In this document: piece after piece, positions 1-6,162 of the stretch
Position numbering within the stretch: the first letter of the stretch is position 1
Layout of the letters: each line of letters begins with the position of its first letter
DNA from: Pseudolysobacter sp.
Lineage (GTDB): Bacteria > Pseudomonadota > Gammaproteobacteria > Xanthomonadales > Rhodanobacteraceae
Direction of reading: 5' to 3'
Assembly (NCBI GenBank): GCA_025351985.1
Contig: JANXUW010000006.1
Coordinates: 1 to 6,162 of the forward strand
Length of the DNA stretch: 6,162 nt
The notes under the pieces: model-generated
What the model was told of the DNA's origin: nothing
The model's input: the letters and a program-made list of their open reading frames with translations, nothing else
Database searches by the model: none
Made by a program: the position numbers and the translations under genes

Positions 1-920
1 GTTTGTATACGGCGATTCGAGCCTTTTTCGCCTCGCGCGACGTGCTTGAAGTCGAAACACCAATTCTGTCGATGGCCGGCAATACCGATCCTAATATCGA
101 AAGTTTCCGGACCGAATTCAGCGGATCGCTGGCCGCCGGCACACGCACGCGCTGGCTGCGTACCTCGCCGGAATTTCCGCTGAAACGCCTGCTGGCGGCG
201 GGCATCGGCGATTGCTACGAACTCGGACGTGTATTTCGCAACGGCGAGGCGGGGCGGCGGCATAATCCCGAGTTCACGATGCTGGAATGGTATCGGCTCG
301 GTTTCGATCATCGCCGGCTGATGCTCGAGGTGACCGCGCTGATCGGCCACGCGCTTGCGCTGGTCAGGAAAAACGCGACCGTGATCGAGCGCAGCTACGC
401 CGAATTTTTTCAGCAGGAATTAGGGCTCGATGCACATCACGCTTCGCTGCAGCAATTACAACAAGCGCTGCAGGAGTTTCGCATCGATCCGCACGGACTC
501 ACACGCGACGACTGGCTGGATTTATTGCTCACGCATCTGCTGCAGCCGCGCATGCCGCCGGATCAATTATTGCTGCTGTACGATTATCCGGCCAGCCAAT
601 GTGCGCTGGCGAAAATTCGCGATGGCATCGTGCCGGTCACCGAGCGCTTCGAGGTCTATCTCGGCGGCCAGGAGCTCGCCAACGGTTATCACGAACTCAC
701 CGACGCACACGAACAGCGCGCACGTTTCGAGCGCGACAATACGCGACGAATCGCGCGTGGCGACAACGCGATTCCTCTCGACGAAAACCTGCTCACAGCG
801 CTCGATGCCGGTCTTCCCGAATGCGCCGGCGTCGCGCTCGGCATCGAACGTCTGCTGATGTGCATGAGTGACACGGATGACATTCGTGATGTGCTGGCGT
901 TTGCATTTTCCCAGGCGTGA
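1..920 (+). CDS. epmA: EF-P lysine ligase EpmA (PoxA/GenX), 5'-truncated by the window edge
   Basis: EpmA is a lysyl-tRNA-synthetase paralogue that activates (R)-beta-lysine and attaches it to a conserved lysine of elongation factor P, which relieves ribosome stalling at proline runs. The visible 305 residues form a class II synthetase catalytic core without an anticodon-binding domain. Counting from base 3, there is TSPE at residues 54-57, motif 2 with RNGE at 79-82 and HNPEFTMLEW at 87-96, ELANGYHELTD at about 224-234, and motif 3 GVALGIERLL at 276-285. The protein ends about 20 residues after motif 3, as EpmA does. LEWYR after motif 2 fits EpmA rather than LysRS, which has MEFY there. Compared with the roughly 325-residue E. 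coli protein, about 20 N-terminal residues are missing. The TTG at base 3 aligns with an internal position (before the AIRAFF segment), so it is an internal leucine and not the start. No frameshift is visible. The gene is convergent with the MFS gene. Confidence 0.93.
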   Translation, partial: LYTAIRAFFASRDVLEVETPILSMAGNTDPNIESFRTEFSGSLAAGTRTRWLRTSPEFPLKRLLAAGIGDCYELGRVFRNGEAGRRHNPEFTMLEWYRLGFDHRRLMLEVTALIGHALALVRKNATVIERSYAEFFQQELGLDAHHASLQQLQQALQEFRIDPHGLTRDDWLDLLLTHLLQPRMPPDQLLLLYDYPASQCALAKIRDGIVPVTERFEVYLGGQELANGYHELTDAHEQRARFERDNTRRIARGDNAIPLDENLLTALDAGLPECAGVALGIERLLMCMSDTDDIRDVLAFAFSQA

Positions 921-942
921 GCTCAAGCGCTACAAACAACAA

Positions 943-961
943 GGCCCGGCATTACCGGGCC
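943..961. terminator. Hairpin between convergent genes, probable shared terminator
   Basis: A perfect 7-bp GC-rich stem (GGCCCGG at 943-949, CCGGGCC at 955-961) encloses a 5-nt loop. It lies 22 bp after the epmA stop and 76 bp after the MFS stop on the other strand. Read on the minus strand, the stem is followed by a T-rich stretch (TTGTTGTTTGT), which resembles an intrinsic terminator for the MFS transcript. On the + strand no T-run follows, so termination of epmA here would be weaker. The rest of the 921-1037 intergenic region shows nothing else I can name. Confidence 0.65.
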
Positions 962-1037
962 GAGCGCGCAAGAATCTTTACGTGTCCTGACAGTCATCAC
1001 ACGAGCGCGAGTGCTGGATCGATGGGTGGAGGAAATC

Positions 1038-2210
1038 TCAGGGCAGGGAAGTCTTGAGTTCACGAGATGCCGCCATGCCGATTATCGCGACGATAAATGC
1101 GAGCGCGCTGCTTGCCGCGCCGAACAAAAATGCAAGTTGTCCGCCGCCGATGCGCCACGCTTGTCCGGCCAGTAGCGCGCCGAGCACGCCGCCGATACCC
1201 GAGCTGAAACCGTAGAAAACGCCCTGCGCATGGCCGTTGAGCCGGCCTGGAAAATAACGCGCGAGCAAGATGATGCACGCCGCGAAAGATGCGGCGAACG
1301 TGATCGCATGAGTCAGTTGCGCCAGCGTCATGAGCCACAGGTTTTGTGGGAACAACGCGGTCACGAGCCAGCGCAACGCGGCCAGCAGCAGCGAAAATTG
1401 CAGCACGCGCACGGGATCGAAACGCGCGAAGATGCGCGCCGAAAAATAGAACACGCCGATCTCGGCGAGAATGCCGATATCCCAATACGTGCCGAGCGCC
1501 GACGGGTGATAACCGTTCTCTTCGAGGTACAGCGAAAAAAACGTGTAATACGGTCCGAACGACATCGACATGAGCAGCGCGACCAGAAAAAATACCAACA
1601 CTTCGCGCTGCTTCAGGCGCGCACCGAAATCGTGGTGGTCATCGTTTTCGATGTGATAGTCGGCGGCGTAATTATTCATTAGCGTGCTGAGCAAAATCGC
1701 TGCGAACAACGGCAACATCAGCAACGGCAACCAGGCCAGCGAAAGATGATCGAACAACAGTCCGAACGTACTCACGATCAGCACGAAGCCGATCGATCCC
1801 CATGCGCGAATCGGGCCATAATTTTCGCTGCGTTTGCCGAGGTGCGACAACGTCAATGATTCGAATTGCGGCATGATCGCGTTGTAGCAGAAACAGAAAA
1901 CGCACATCGCGGCGAACAGTCCGCCGAACTCGAGCGGCAACAGAAAAATCGCGAAACTTGCCAGCGCTGCCGCAGCACCAAAACGCAACCAGCGGATCGG
2001 TCGTGGCGAGCGCGCCGCGAGCCAACTCCAGATATTCGGTGCGACGATGCGCGTGGCGTACCACAGGCTGATCAGCACGCTGATCGCCGCTGCACTCTGG
2101 CCACGTTGCTTCAGGAACAGACTCCAGAACGGCAGGAATGCACCCAGTGCGGCGTAGTAGGTGAAATAAAAACCGGCCAGACGGCCGGCGGGGATGGGGT
2201 TATGGTGCAT
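1038..2210 (-). CDS. HcaT-like major facilitator superfamily transporter
   Basis: This is a 390-residue, very hydrophobic inner-membrane protein with about 12 predicted membrane spans, six on each side of a hydrophilic central loop at roughly residues 181-203. It resembles the MFS_1_like / phenylpropionate permease group (E. coli HcaT, 379 aa). FYFTYY and FLPFWSLFLK occur in the first span and loop (about 14-34), YGPIRAWGSIGF at 131-142 matches the HcaT/LacY-like YGxxRxWGS signature, ALRW is at 278-281, and AQLTHAITF is at 297-305. Such proteins are proton symporters for aromatic acids, sugars or other small solutes. The substrate here cannot be read from the sequence, and no catabolic genes lie nearby to suggest one. 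The central loop carries an acidic, His-rich stretch (HIENDDHHDFG, 186-196). The ATG at 2210 fits the family N-terminus, but no good Shine-Dalgarno sequence precedes it. It is the last of four minus-strand genes, 64 bp after the GIY-YIG gene. Confidence 0.88.
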   Translation of the reverse strand: MHHNPIPAGRLAGFYFTYYAALGAFLPFWSLFLKQRGQSAAAISVLISLWYATRIVAPNIWSWLAARSPRPIRWLRFGAAAALASFAIFLLPLEFGGLFAAMCVFCFCYNAIMPQFESLTLSHLGKRSENYGPIRAWGSIGFVLIVSTFGLLFDHLSLAWLPLLMLPLFAAILLSTLMNNYAADYHIENDDHHDFGARLKQREVLVFFLVALLMSMSFGPYYTFFSLYLEENGYHPSALGTYWDIGILAEIGVFYFSARIFARFDPVRVLQFSLLLAALRWLVTALFPQNLWLMTLAQLTHAITFAASFAACIILLARYFPGRLNGHAQGVFYGFSSGIGGVLGALLAGQAWRIGGGQLAFLFGAASSALAFIVAIIGMAASRELKTSLP

Positions 2211-2213
2211 TTC

Positions 2214-2231
2214 AAGTCATCGATAAGTCAT
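2214..2231. repeat. Short direct repeat just upstream of the MFS start
   Basis: AAGTCAT occurs at 2214-2220 and again at 2225-2231, separated by CGAT, which gives an 11-bp period or about one helical turn. The nearer copy ends 3 bp from the MFS start codon. A regulator site is possible, but two 7-mers can arise by chance and no promoter elements were found to anchor them. Confidence 0.3.
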
Positions 2232-2274
2232 TGCGGAAGAATTGAGTCCTCGGGGTAGCTGCGATGATTGCTTC

Positions 2275-3123
2275 TTAGTCGCCCTCGATTTCCTTGAGCG
2301 TCTTGCCGCTGGCATCTTTCCAAGACGTTAATCCATTTGCACCACCACCGTGAACAATCGCGGCAGCCATACTTGGGCTACTGAATTCTGTGTCTCTCGT
2401 AAACTTGTAAACGTCGGTTGATTGGACGAGGGTTCCGTTTTGGATAAGTTTTTTTCGATGCGCCAGTATGGCGGGATGCTGAGTTTCTGCGGACGGACGT
2501 TCGATTAAAACTGCGGTGGAGTTTTGGAAAACCACAAAGCCTTCCTCGGTACGCCGTCCGTGCGCGACAACGTTCTTGATTTTGCAAAAAAGTTCTTTTT
2601 CCACTTTTGTCGTTTTGACCGATCCGCCTATTGGTGTGAGCAGGTCGGAACCGAGCACAGGTAGCATTTGACGTATGCGTGAAAGATAGACCTCCATATC
2701 TTCGCGGTCCGACTCGGGCAATTTAGGGTTGCTCGAATTAGCGTTCTCCAATTTGTAACGGCCGGCGAGCTTTGATTCATGCATCACCCGATTTTCAAGA
2801 AACCGGATGTGAGCTTTCGTGAGGTTCTCGTCTTTGCTGACGAATACGACGACCGAACTCCAGAAATCCTTGGCTTTGTGTTGTTTGAGACGATCCCGGA
2901 TCACCTCGGCTTCGCCGATGTAAGCCAGCAGCTCGCCACTTTCGGGATCAGCGCCAAACAGGAAATAGACACCGGAGTTTTCGAGTTCTTCGCGGAGCAG
3001 CAGATCGTCCAGCTCCGTCCGTGGCGCAGCGAGAGCCTTTCCAGTCCAGTTGGATACCTCGCCGACCCGAAGACGCTTGGCATCTCCATGGGGTAGAAAA
3101 AGCTTGATTGTTGCGGATGCCAT
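2275..3123 (-). CDS. GIY-YIG nuclease-domain protein with C-terminal DUF4357
   Basis: The protein has 282 residues from the ATG at 3123. A GIY-YIG nuclease core spans about residues 50-135: GVY at 51-53, AYIG at 67-70, R78 and H82 spaced from YIG as the catalytic Arg and His of I-TevI, and E110 as the metal-binding glutamate. Asn at 128 or 132 is a candidate for the conserved Asn. All the key residues are present, so it could be active. The C-terminus (about 190-280) matches DUF4357, with YKFTRDTEFSSPSMAAA at 239-255 and GANGLTSWKDASGKTL at 261-276. Proteins of this architecture are widespread and mostly uncharacterised; a DNA-cleaving role is inferred only from the fold. The in-frame TTG at 3141 would add six residues but has only a pyrimidine tract upstream, so the ATG is preferred. 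G+C is much lower than in the neighbouring genes, which suggests acquisition. It begins 46 bp after the DUF2461 stop. Confidence 0.85.
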   Translation of the reverse strand: MASATIKLFLPHGDAKRLRVGEVSNWTGKALAAPRTELDDLLLREELENSGVYFLFGADPESGELLAYIGEAEVIRDRLKQHKAKDFWSSVVVFVSKDENLTKAHIRFLENRVMHESKLAGRYKLENANSSNPKLPESDREDMEVYLSRIRQMLPVLGSDLLTPIGGSVKTTKVEKELFCKIKNVVAHGRRTEEGFVVFQNSTAVLIERPSAETQHPAILAHRKKLIQNGTLVQSTDVYKFTRDTEFSSPSMAAAIVHGGGANGLTSWKDASGKTLKEIEGD

Positions 3124-3135
3124 TGGCAGCTTTTG

Positions 3136-3139
3136 CTCC
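3136..3139 (-). promoter_or_regulatory. Possible ribosome binding site of the GIY-YIG gene
   Basis: GGAG on the minus strand lies 12 nt before the ATG at 3123. That spacing is longer than usual. It supports the ATG over the upstream TTG at 3141, because the GGAG overlaps that TTG codon and could not serve it. Confidence 0.4.
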
Positions 3140-3178
3140 AAAAAAAAGAGAAGAGTTTCAGTGGCGCAATCAAAACTC
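3140..3178 (-). other. Weak hairpin plus T8 tract between the DUF2461 and GIY-YIG genes
   Basis: On the minus strand GAGTTT (3178-3173) can pair with AAACTC (3158-3153) across a 14-nt loop that contains the DUF2461 stop codon. A pyrimidine-rich run ending in eight T (3147-3140) follows. The layout resembles an intrinsic terminator, but the stem is only 6 bp and AT-rich, so it would be leaky at best. If it works, it would lower read-through from sbcB-DUF2461 into the GIY-YIG gene. Confidence 0.25.
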
Positions 3179-3859
3179 CAGATCGAGCGCGGCGCACAGA
3201 TAATCGATCATCGGTGCCAGTCCCTTGCAACCGGCGACGACCACATCGCGCAGCTCGGTCGAACACGCGACTTTATCGGTGAACGCTTCCACGGCGATGA
3301 AGTCCTTGCGTTTGATGTCTTCGATGAGCTCGTGGTCAATCGGATATCCGCGCGGTGGACGCGTCAGCGATTCGCCGCCGAGGCCAAAACGTTGCTCGAA
3401 ATTCTTGTTGTGCACGGCCTTTTTCCAGCTCGCCGGATTCTCGACGAGGAACTCACGCACGCGTTTCAGTGTTGTCGATTCCGGGTGCCACAAACCGCCA
3501 GCCACAAAACACGCTCTCGGCTCGATGTGCAGATAGAACGACGGCGCGGCGACTTCGCGATGGCGCTCGTGGAAAAAACGCGCGCCGGCGTGCGTCTTGT
3601 ATGGCCGCTTGTCGCCGGCGAAACGCGTGTCGCGATAAATGCGAAACAGCGAACCGCCCTGCGCGCGCGGATCGGCGCGAAAATGCGAGCTGATTTTCGC
3701 GAGCGGTTCGACCATGTCGGCGATCAGGCGCAGATACGGCTGGCGCACGGTTTCTTCGTAACGCTGTTTGTTTTCGGCGAACCAGACACGATCATTGTTG
3801 AGCGCCAGATCCTGCAAGAAACGCAGACTTTTTTTGTCGAAATAGGCAGTCGAACTCAT
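3170..3859 (-). CDS. DUF2461 family protein (TIGR02453-like), function unknown
   Basis: The 229-residue soluble protein has no signal peptide or membrane segment and matches the usual length of the DUF2461 family. Visible family motifs are NNDRVWFAENKQRYEE at 21-36, RIYRDTRFAGDKRPYKTH at 73-90, FYLHIEPRACFVAGGLWHPE at 108-127 and LTRPPRGYPIDHELI at 165-179. The family is found in bacteria and fungi and has no established biochemical role that I know of. The frame stays open 59 codons upstream to 4036, but that part lies inside sbcB and does not look like the family. The ATG at 3859 has a good Shine-Dalgarno and gives the correct N-terminus. Its start overlaps the sbcB stop as ATGA, which implies co-transcription and probably translational coupling with exonuclease I. 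Confidence 0.92.
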   Translation of the reverse strand: MSSTAYFDKKSLRFLQDLALNNDRVWFAENKQRYEETVRQPYLRLIADMVEPLAKISSHFRADPRAQGGSLFRIYRDTRFAGDKRPYKTHAGARFFHERHREVAAPSFYLHIEPRACFVAGGLWHPESTTLKRVREFLVENPASWKKAVHNKNFEQRFGLGGESLTRPPRGYPIDHELIEDIKRKDFIAVEAFTDKVACSTELRDVVVAGCKGLAPMIDYLCAALDLEF

Positions 3860-5301
3860 GTGATCTCTCGTGATAATTCCTGGCCCCATGCATCCAATGC
3901 ATCGAGCACGGCGTGTTGTGATGATGGCAAATCCGCATTCTCGCGATGCGTCGCGATGATCGCAAAATAATCGGCGAGCGTCAGTGTTGTGCCGGGCGAT
4001 TGTGTGGTCAGCCGCGTCTGGCGGAAAGCGTGCCAACGCTTGCGCTCGACCGGGTTGAGTGTGTCCGGGAAATTGCGCGCACGGTAACGAAACAGCAGCT
4101 CGGCATAACGTTCGTCGCGAAATACCGGCGTCTGTGTGGCGAGCAACTGCGGCGACAAATGCCTCACCTCGCGCATCGAACGTTTGTCGGCGTCGCTCGG
4201 AAATCCTGCGTACAGCGCAAGCTCGGGATCGGCGGCGGCATCGAACGGTGTCGTTGCCGCGAAAACCTTGCGCACTTTTTCGGCAATACCGTCCGTTTCG
4301 CGCAGCATCGTCAGATGGCGCTGGCAGCGTTCGGGATCGAGCTGGATGCGGGCGAGATCGACACCGTTTAACGCCGACAACGGCGCGAGCGCGGGCGAGC
4401 GATTCGCATGCACGGTTTTCAGCGGAATGCGCGCAACATCTTCGGGCAGATCGGCGCGCGGCGTGAATACGCGATCGGCAATATCCTCGGCGTCGAGTTC
4501 GATCAAGTCGGTCGGATCGCTGTCGAGATCAATCACGATCACGCCGTTGGGCTGGGTCGGATGCGCGCTCAGCGGTGCGATCATCGCGAGGCAACCGCGC
4601 GTTGCCGGATAACGCGATGATGCGTGCAGTAGCGGCGTCATGTGCGTGTAGTCGAGCAGGCCGAATACTTTTTGTTTTCGACGCAGTTCGAAAAAATAAT
4701 TGAACAGTCTGGGCTGGCGCACGCGGATCAGGCCCGCGAGCGCAATGGTCGCGTGCACGTCGGACAATGCATCGTGCGCGTTGGCATGTACGAGATGATT
4801 CGCCGCGGTCAAATCGCCGAGCCGAAAACTCGGTACACCGTCATCGCGCAGCGGCCAGTGCACACCGTCCGGTCGCAACGCGTAGCACAAACGCAGCAGG
4901 TCGATCAGATCCCAGCGTGAATTTCCGTGTTCCCATTCGCGCGCATACGGATCGTGGAAATTTCGATACAGCAAATGCCGCGTGACTTCATCGTCGAAAC
5001 GCAGCGAGTTGTAGCCGACGCCGCAGGTGCCCGGTTCGGCCAGCGCCTCGTGAATGCGCGCGGCGAATTCGGTTTCGAGCACGCCTTCGCGCGCGGCAAT
5101 TTGTGGTGTGATGCCGGTCAGCAAACACGCTTCGGGATGCGGCAAGACATCGCGTGGCGGCTGGCAATACAGCTGCAGCGGCTCACCGACAATTTCGAGA
5201 TCGAGCGTGGTGCGAATACCGGCGAATTGCGACGGCCGATCACGGCGCGGATCGGCACCGAAGGTTTCGTAATCGTGCCAGAAAAACGTCCCTGTGCTCA
5301 T
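3856..5301 (-). CDS. sbcB: Exodeoxyribonuclease I (ExoI)
   Basis: ExoI degrades single-stranded DNA from 3' to 5', releasing nucleotides, and acts in mismatch repair and recombination together with SSB. The protein has 481 residues, against 475 in E. coli, and is collinear with it. The N-terminal DEDDh exonuclease domain (about 1-195) carries D10 and E12 in HDYETFG, D103 in RFDDEVTRHLLYRNF, and H176 and D181 in NAHDALSDVHATIA. These match E. coli D15, E17, D108, H181 and D186 at a constant offset of five, so the active site is complete. The SH3-like domain follows (about 200-350, with QPRLFNYFF at its start), then the C-terminal helical domain with LLFRYRARNFPDTL at 402-415. The ATG at 5301 fits the family N-terminus, although no strong Shine-Dalgarno precedes it. 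The gene stands first in its run, 184 bp after the upstream receptor gene and its terminator, and overlaps the DUF2461 start by 4 nt. Confidence 0.97.
   Translation of the reverse strand: MSTGTFFWHDYETFGADPRRDRPSQFAGIRTTLDLEIVGEPLQLYCQPPRDVLPHPEACLLTGITPQIAAREGVLETEFAARIHEALAEPGTCGVGYNSLRFDDEVTRHLLYRNFHDPYAREWEHGNSRWDLIDLLRLCYALRPDGVHWPLRDDGVPSFRLGDLTAANHLVHANAHDALSDVHATIALAGLIRVRQPRLFNYFFELRRKQKVFGLLDYTHMTPLLHASSRYPATRGCLAMIAPLSAHPTQPNGVIVIDLDSDPTDLIELDAEDIADRVFTPRADLPEDVARIPLKTVHANRSPALAPLSALNGVDLARIQLDPERCQRHLTMLRETDGIAEKVRKVFAATTPFDAAADPELALYAGFPSDADKRSMREVRHLSPQLLATQTPVFRDERYAELLFRYRARNFPDTLNPVERKRWHAFRQTRLTTQSPGTTLTLADYFAIIATHRENADLPSSQHAVLDALDAWGQELSREIT
3865..3869 (-). promoter_or_regulatory. 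Ribosome binding site fixing the DUF2461 start
   Basis: GAGAG on the minus strand sits 5 nt before the ATG at 3859, inside the last codons of sbcB. It decides for this start over the longer in-frame extension to 4036. Confidence 0.65.
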
Positions 5302-5424
5302 GCCGATTCTGTTGTTCGATGGGGCGCTGAGCTTAGCAGTTGCGCCGCGCGCATGCCGAACCGGATGGCAAGTCTGATTGATCGATTGTGCAGATCAGTT
5401 GCTGAGTCGCGGTCAGGCTGGCGT

Positions 5425-5458
5425 AAAAAACCTCATCCCGTGCGGGCCGGGATGAGGT
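5425..5458 (-). terminator. Rho-independent terminator of the TonB-dependent receptor gene
   Basis: A perfect 10-bp inverted repeat (CCTCATCCCG at 5431-5440, CGGGATGAGG at 5448-5457), extendable by one A-T pair, encloses a 7-nt loop. On the minus strand it is followed directly by six T (5430-5425). It starts 27 bp after the receptor stop codon. It isolates the receptor transcript from sbcB. The rest of the 184-bp gap (5302-5485) should hold the sbcB promoter, but I could not identify convincing -35 and -10 boxes. Confidence 0.92.
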
Positions 5459-5485
5459 ACAAAGATGCCGCGATTCGGCCGTCGC

Positions 5486-6162
5486 CTAGAACGCGAAATC
5501 GAAGCGGGTGTAGTAATACGCGCCGTTCAAACCGAACGGGCAGGTTTCATAACAACGCGTAAAACCGTACGGCACCCAGTCGGTCAACGCCTGCGGCACG
5601 GTCCAGCGATCCGGTTGCACGTTGAATGCGTTGTTCGCACCGATGCTGATGCTCATCTTCGGTGTGATCGAATAACGCAGGTCTAGATCGGTCAGCCACT
5701 TGCCGCGCCACGTCTGGATTTCGCCGGGCGTATACGACTGTCCCTGCACCGAACCGAAATAATTGAAGCGCAGGCTGGCGAACCACTTATCGTAATTCAC
5801 CGAACTCGACAACACATGATGCAGATGCGGTTGACCGCGTTCGATCAAGGTCACTTGGGTATCGTCGAAGATCACTTCTGGCGACAGAATATTCGACGAT
5901 GTGTTGCGCTTGGTCACACGCGTCGTGCCGTAGTTGCTGGCCACGCCGAAATCGAGCTTGGCGCTGTTGTCGAGGGTGAAGGTGTAATCGGCGACGAGAT
6001 CGATACCTTTGGTCGAAGTATTCACCGCGTTGGTAAAAAATGCCGCCTGTCCGACTGAAGGATACGGCGCCAGCGCGGTACGGATCGGACAGCCTGCCGC
6101 GGTGGCGCAAGCGGACGGATCTTCCGGCGTGACGAGGCCCGAAAACACGATGCGGTTCTTGA
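5486..6162 (-). CDS. TonB-dependent outer-membrane receptor, C-terminal part only
   Basis: About 224 C-terminal residues are visible; the signal peptide, plug domain and most of the barrel lie beyond base 6162. The fragment shows alternating beta-strand patterns typical of the barrel end: KNRIVFSG at the window edge, STKGIDLVADYTF (an inner strand type common in these receptors), SSVNYDKWFASLRFNYFG, DLDLRYSI, and SISIGANNAFNVQPDRW, the usual C-terminal receptor motif. It ends in YYTRFDFAF with a terminal Phe, the signal recognised by the BAM assembly machinery. These receptors import siderophores, vitamin B12, metals or oligosaccharides, powered by TonB-ExbB-ExbD. The substrate cannot be inferred without the N-terminal part. 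Two closely spaced Cys pairs are present (CATAAGC, codons 6089-6109, and CYETC, codons 5540-5554). The GTG at 6148 aligns inside a strand and is an internal Val, not a start. Confidence 0.9.
   Translation of the reverse strand, partial: KNRIVFSGLVTPEDPSACATAAGCPIRTALAPYPSVGQAAFFTNAVNTSTKGIDLVADYTFTLDNSAKLDFGVASNYGTTRVTKRNTSSNILSPEVIFDDTQVTLIERGQPHLHHVLSSSVNYDKWFASLRFNYFGSVQGQSYTPGEIQTWRGKWLTDLDLRYSITPKMSISIGANNAFNVQPDRWTVPQALTDWVPYGFTRCYETCPFGLNGAYYYTRFDFAF

Noticed and set aside
3..5. TTG codon as the start of the EpmA gene
   Set aside because: It aligns with an internal position of EpmA, about 20 residues in. The frame is open to the window edge, so the gene is truncated rather than short.
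1230..1682. 150-codon open frame on the + strand
   Set aside because: It is antisense to the MFS gene, has a low-complexity Arg/Glu/Gln-rich translation and matches nothing recognisable.
2173..2188. CCGGCC/GGCCGG inverted repeat
   Set aside because: It falls in the first codons of the MFS gene (Ala-Gly-Arg-Leu-Ala-Gly region) and is explained by GC-rich coding sequence.
3050..3970. 306-codon open frame on the + strand
   Set aside because: It is antisense to the DUF2461 gene and to the ends of its two neighbours, shows no recognisable domain and is explained by codon bias of the real genes.
3860..4036. 59-codon N-terminal extension of the DUF2461 protein
   Set aside because: It lies wholly inside sbcB in another frame, has no DUF2461-like sequence, and the downstream ATG has a good Shine-Dalgarno and the family N-terminus.
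5302..5424. sbcB promoter
   Set aside because: One must exist, but the candidate boxes (TTGCCA, TAAGCT) are badly spaced, so no position is claimed.
4927..5562. 211-codon open frame on the + strand across the sbcB start
   Set aside because: It runs antisense through sbcB, the terminator hairpin and the end of the receptor gene. No domain or plausible start signal was seen.

Overview
This 6,162-bp window looks like chromosomal DNA of a gammaproteobacterium. The evidence is a gene for exodeoxyribonuclease I (sbcB), a gene for the EF-P lysine ligase EpmA, and a large TonB-dependent receptor of the kind common in Xanthomonadales-like and related lineages. The lineage below class level is inference. 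Most of the window is GC-rich (one sampled line, 4381-4440, is 40/60 G+C). The GIY-YIG gene in the middle is clearly poorer in GC (two sampled lines, 2401-2460 and 2581-2640, are each 24/60).

Layout, left to right. The 3' part of epmA runs on the + strand to 920, with its first ~20 codons outside the window. A compact hairpin at 943-961 lies between it and the convergent gene that follows. From 1038 to 5301 four genes lie on the minus strand. Read in transcription order they are sbcB (5301-3856), a DUF2461 gene (3859-3170), a GIY-YIG/DUF4357 gene (3123-2275) and an HcaT-like MFS transporter gene (2210-1038). sbcB and the DUF2461 gene overlap by 4 nt (ATGA) and are almost certainly one transcriptional unit. 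The GIY-YIG and MFS genes follow after gaps of 46 and 64 bp and may be read through or expressed separately. At the right end is the C-terminal third or so of a TonB-dependent receptor, also on the minus strand. It ends at 5486 and is followed by a textbook intrinsic terminator (5425-5458), which separates it from sbcB.

The genes fall into separate jobs: translation-factor modification (EpmA), 3'-5' single-strand DNA degradation in recombination and mismatch repair (ExoI), small-molecule uptake across the inner membrane (MFS) and uptake across the outer membrane (TonB-dependent receptor). Two genes have no established function: the DUF2461 gene coupled to sbcB, and the GIY-YIG/DUF4357 putative nuclease, which may be a later arrival. 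I found no tRNA, rRNA, CRISPR array, insertion sequence or phage gene. I see no convincing undescribed multi-gene system. The best leads are the sbcB-DUF2461 coupling and the low-GC GIY-YIG gene beside it.
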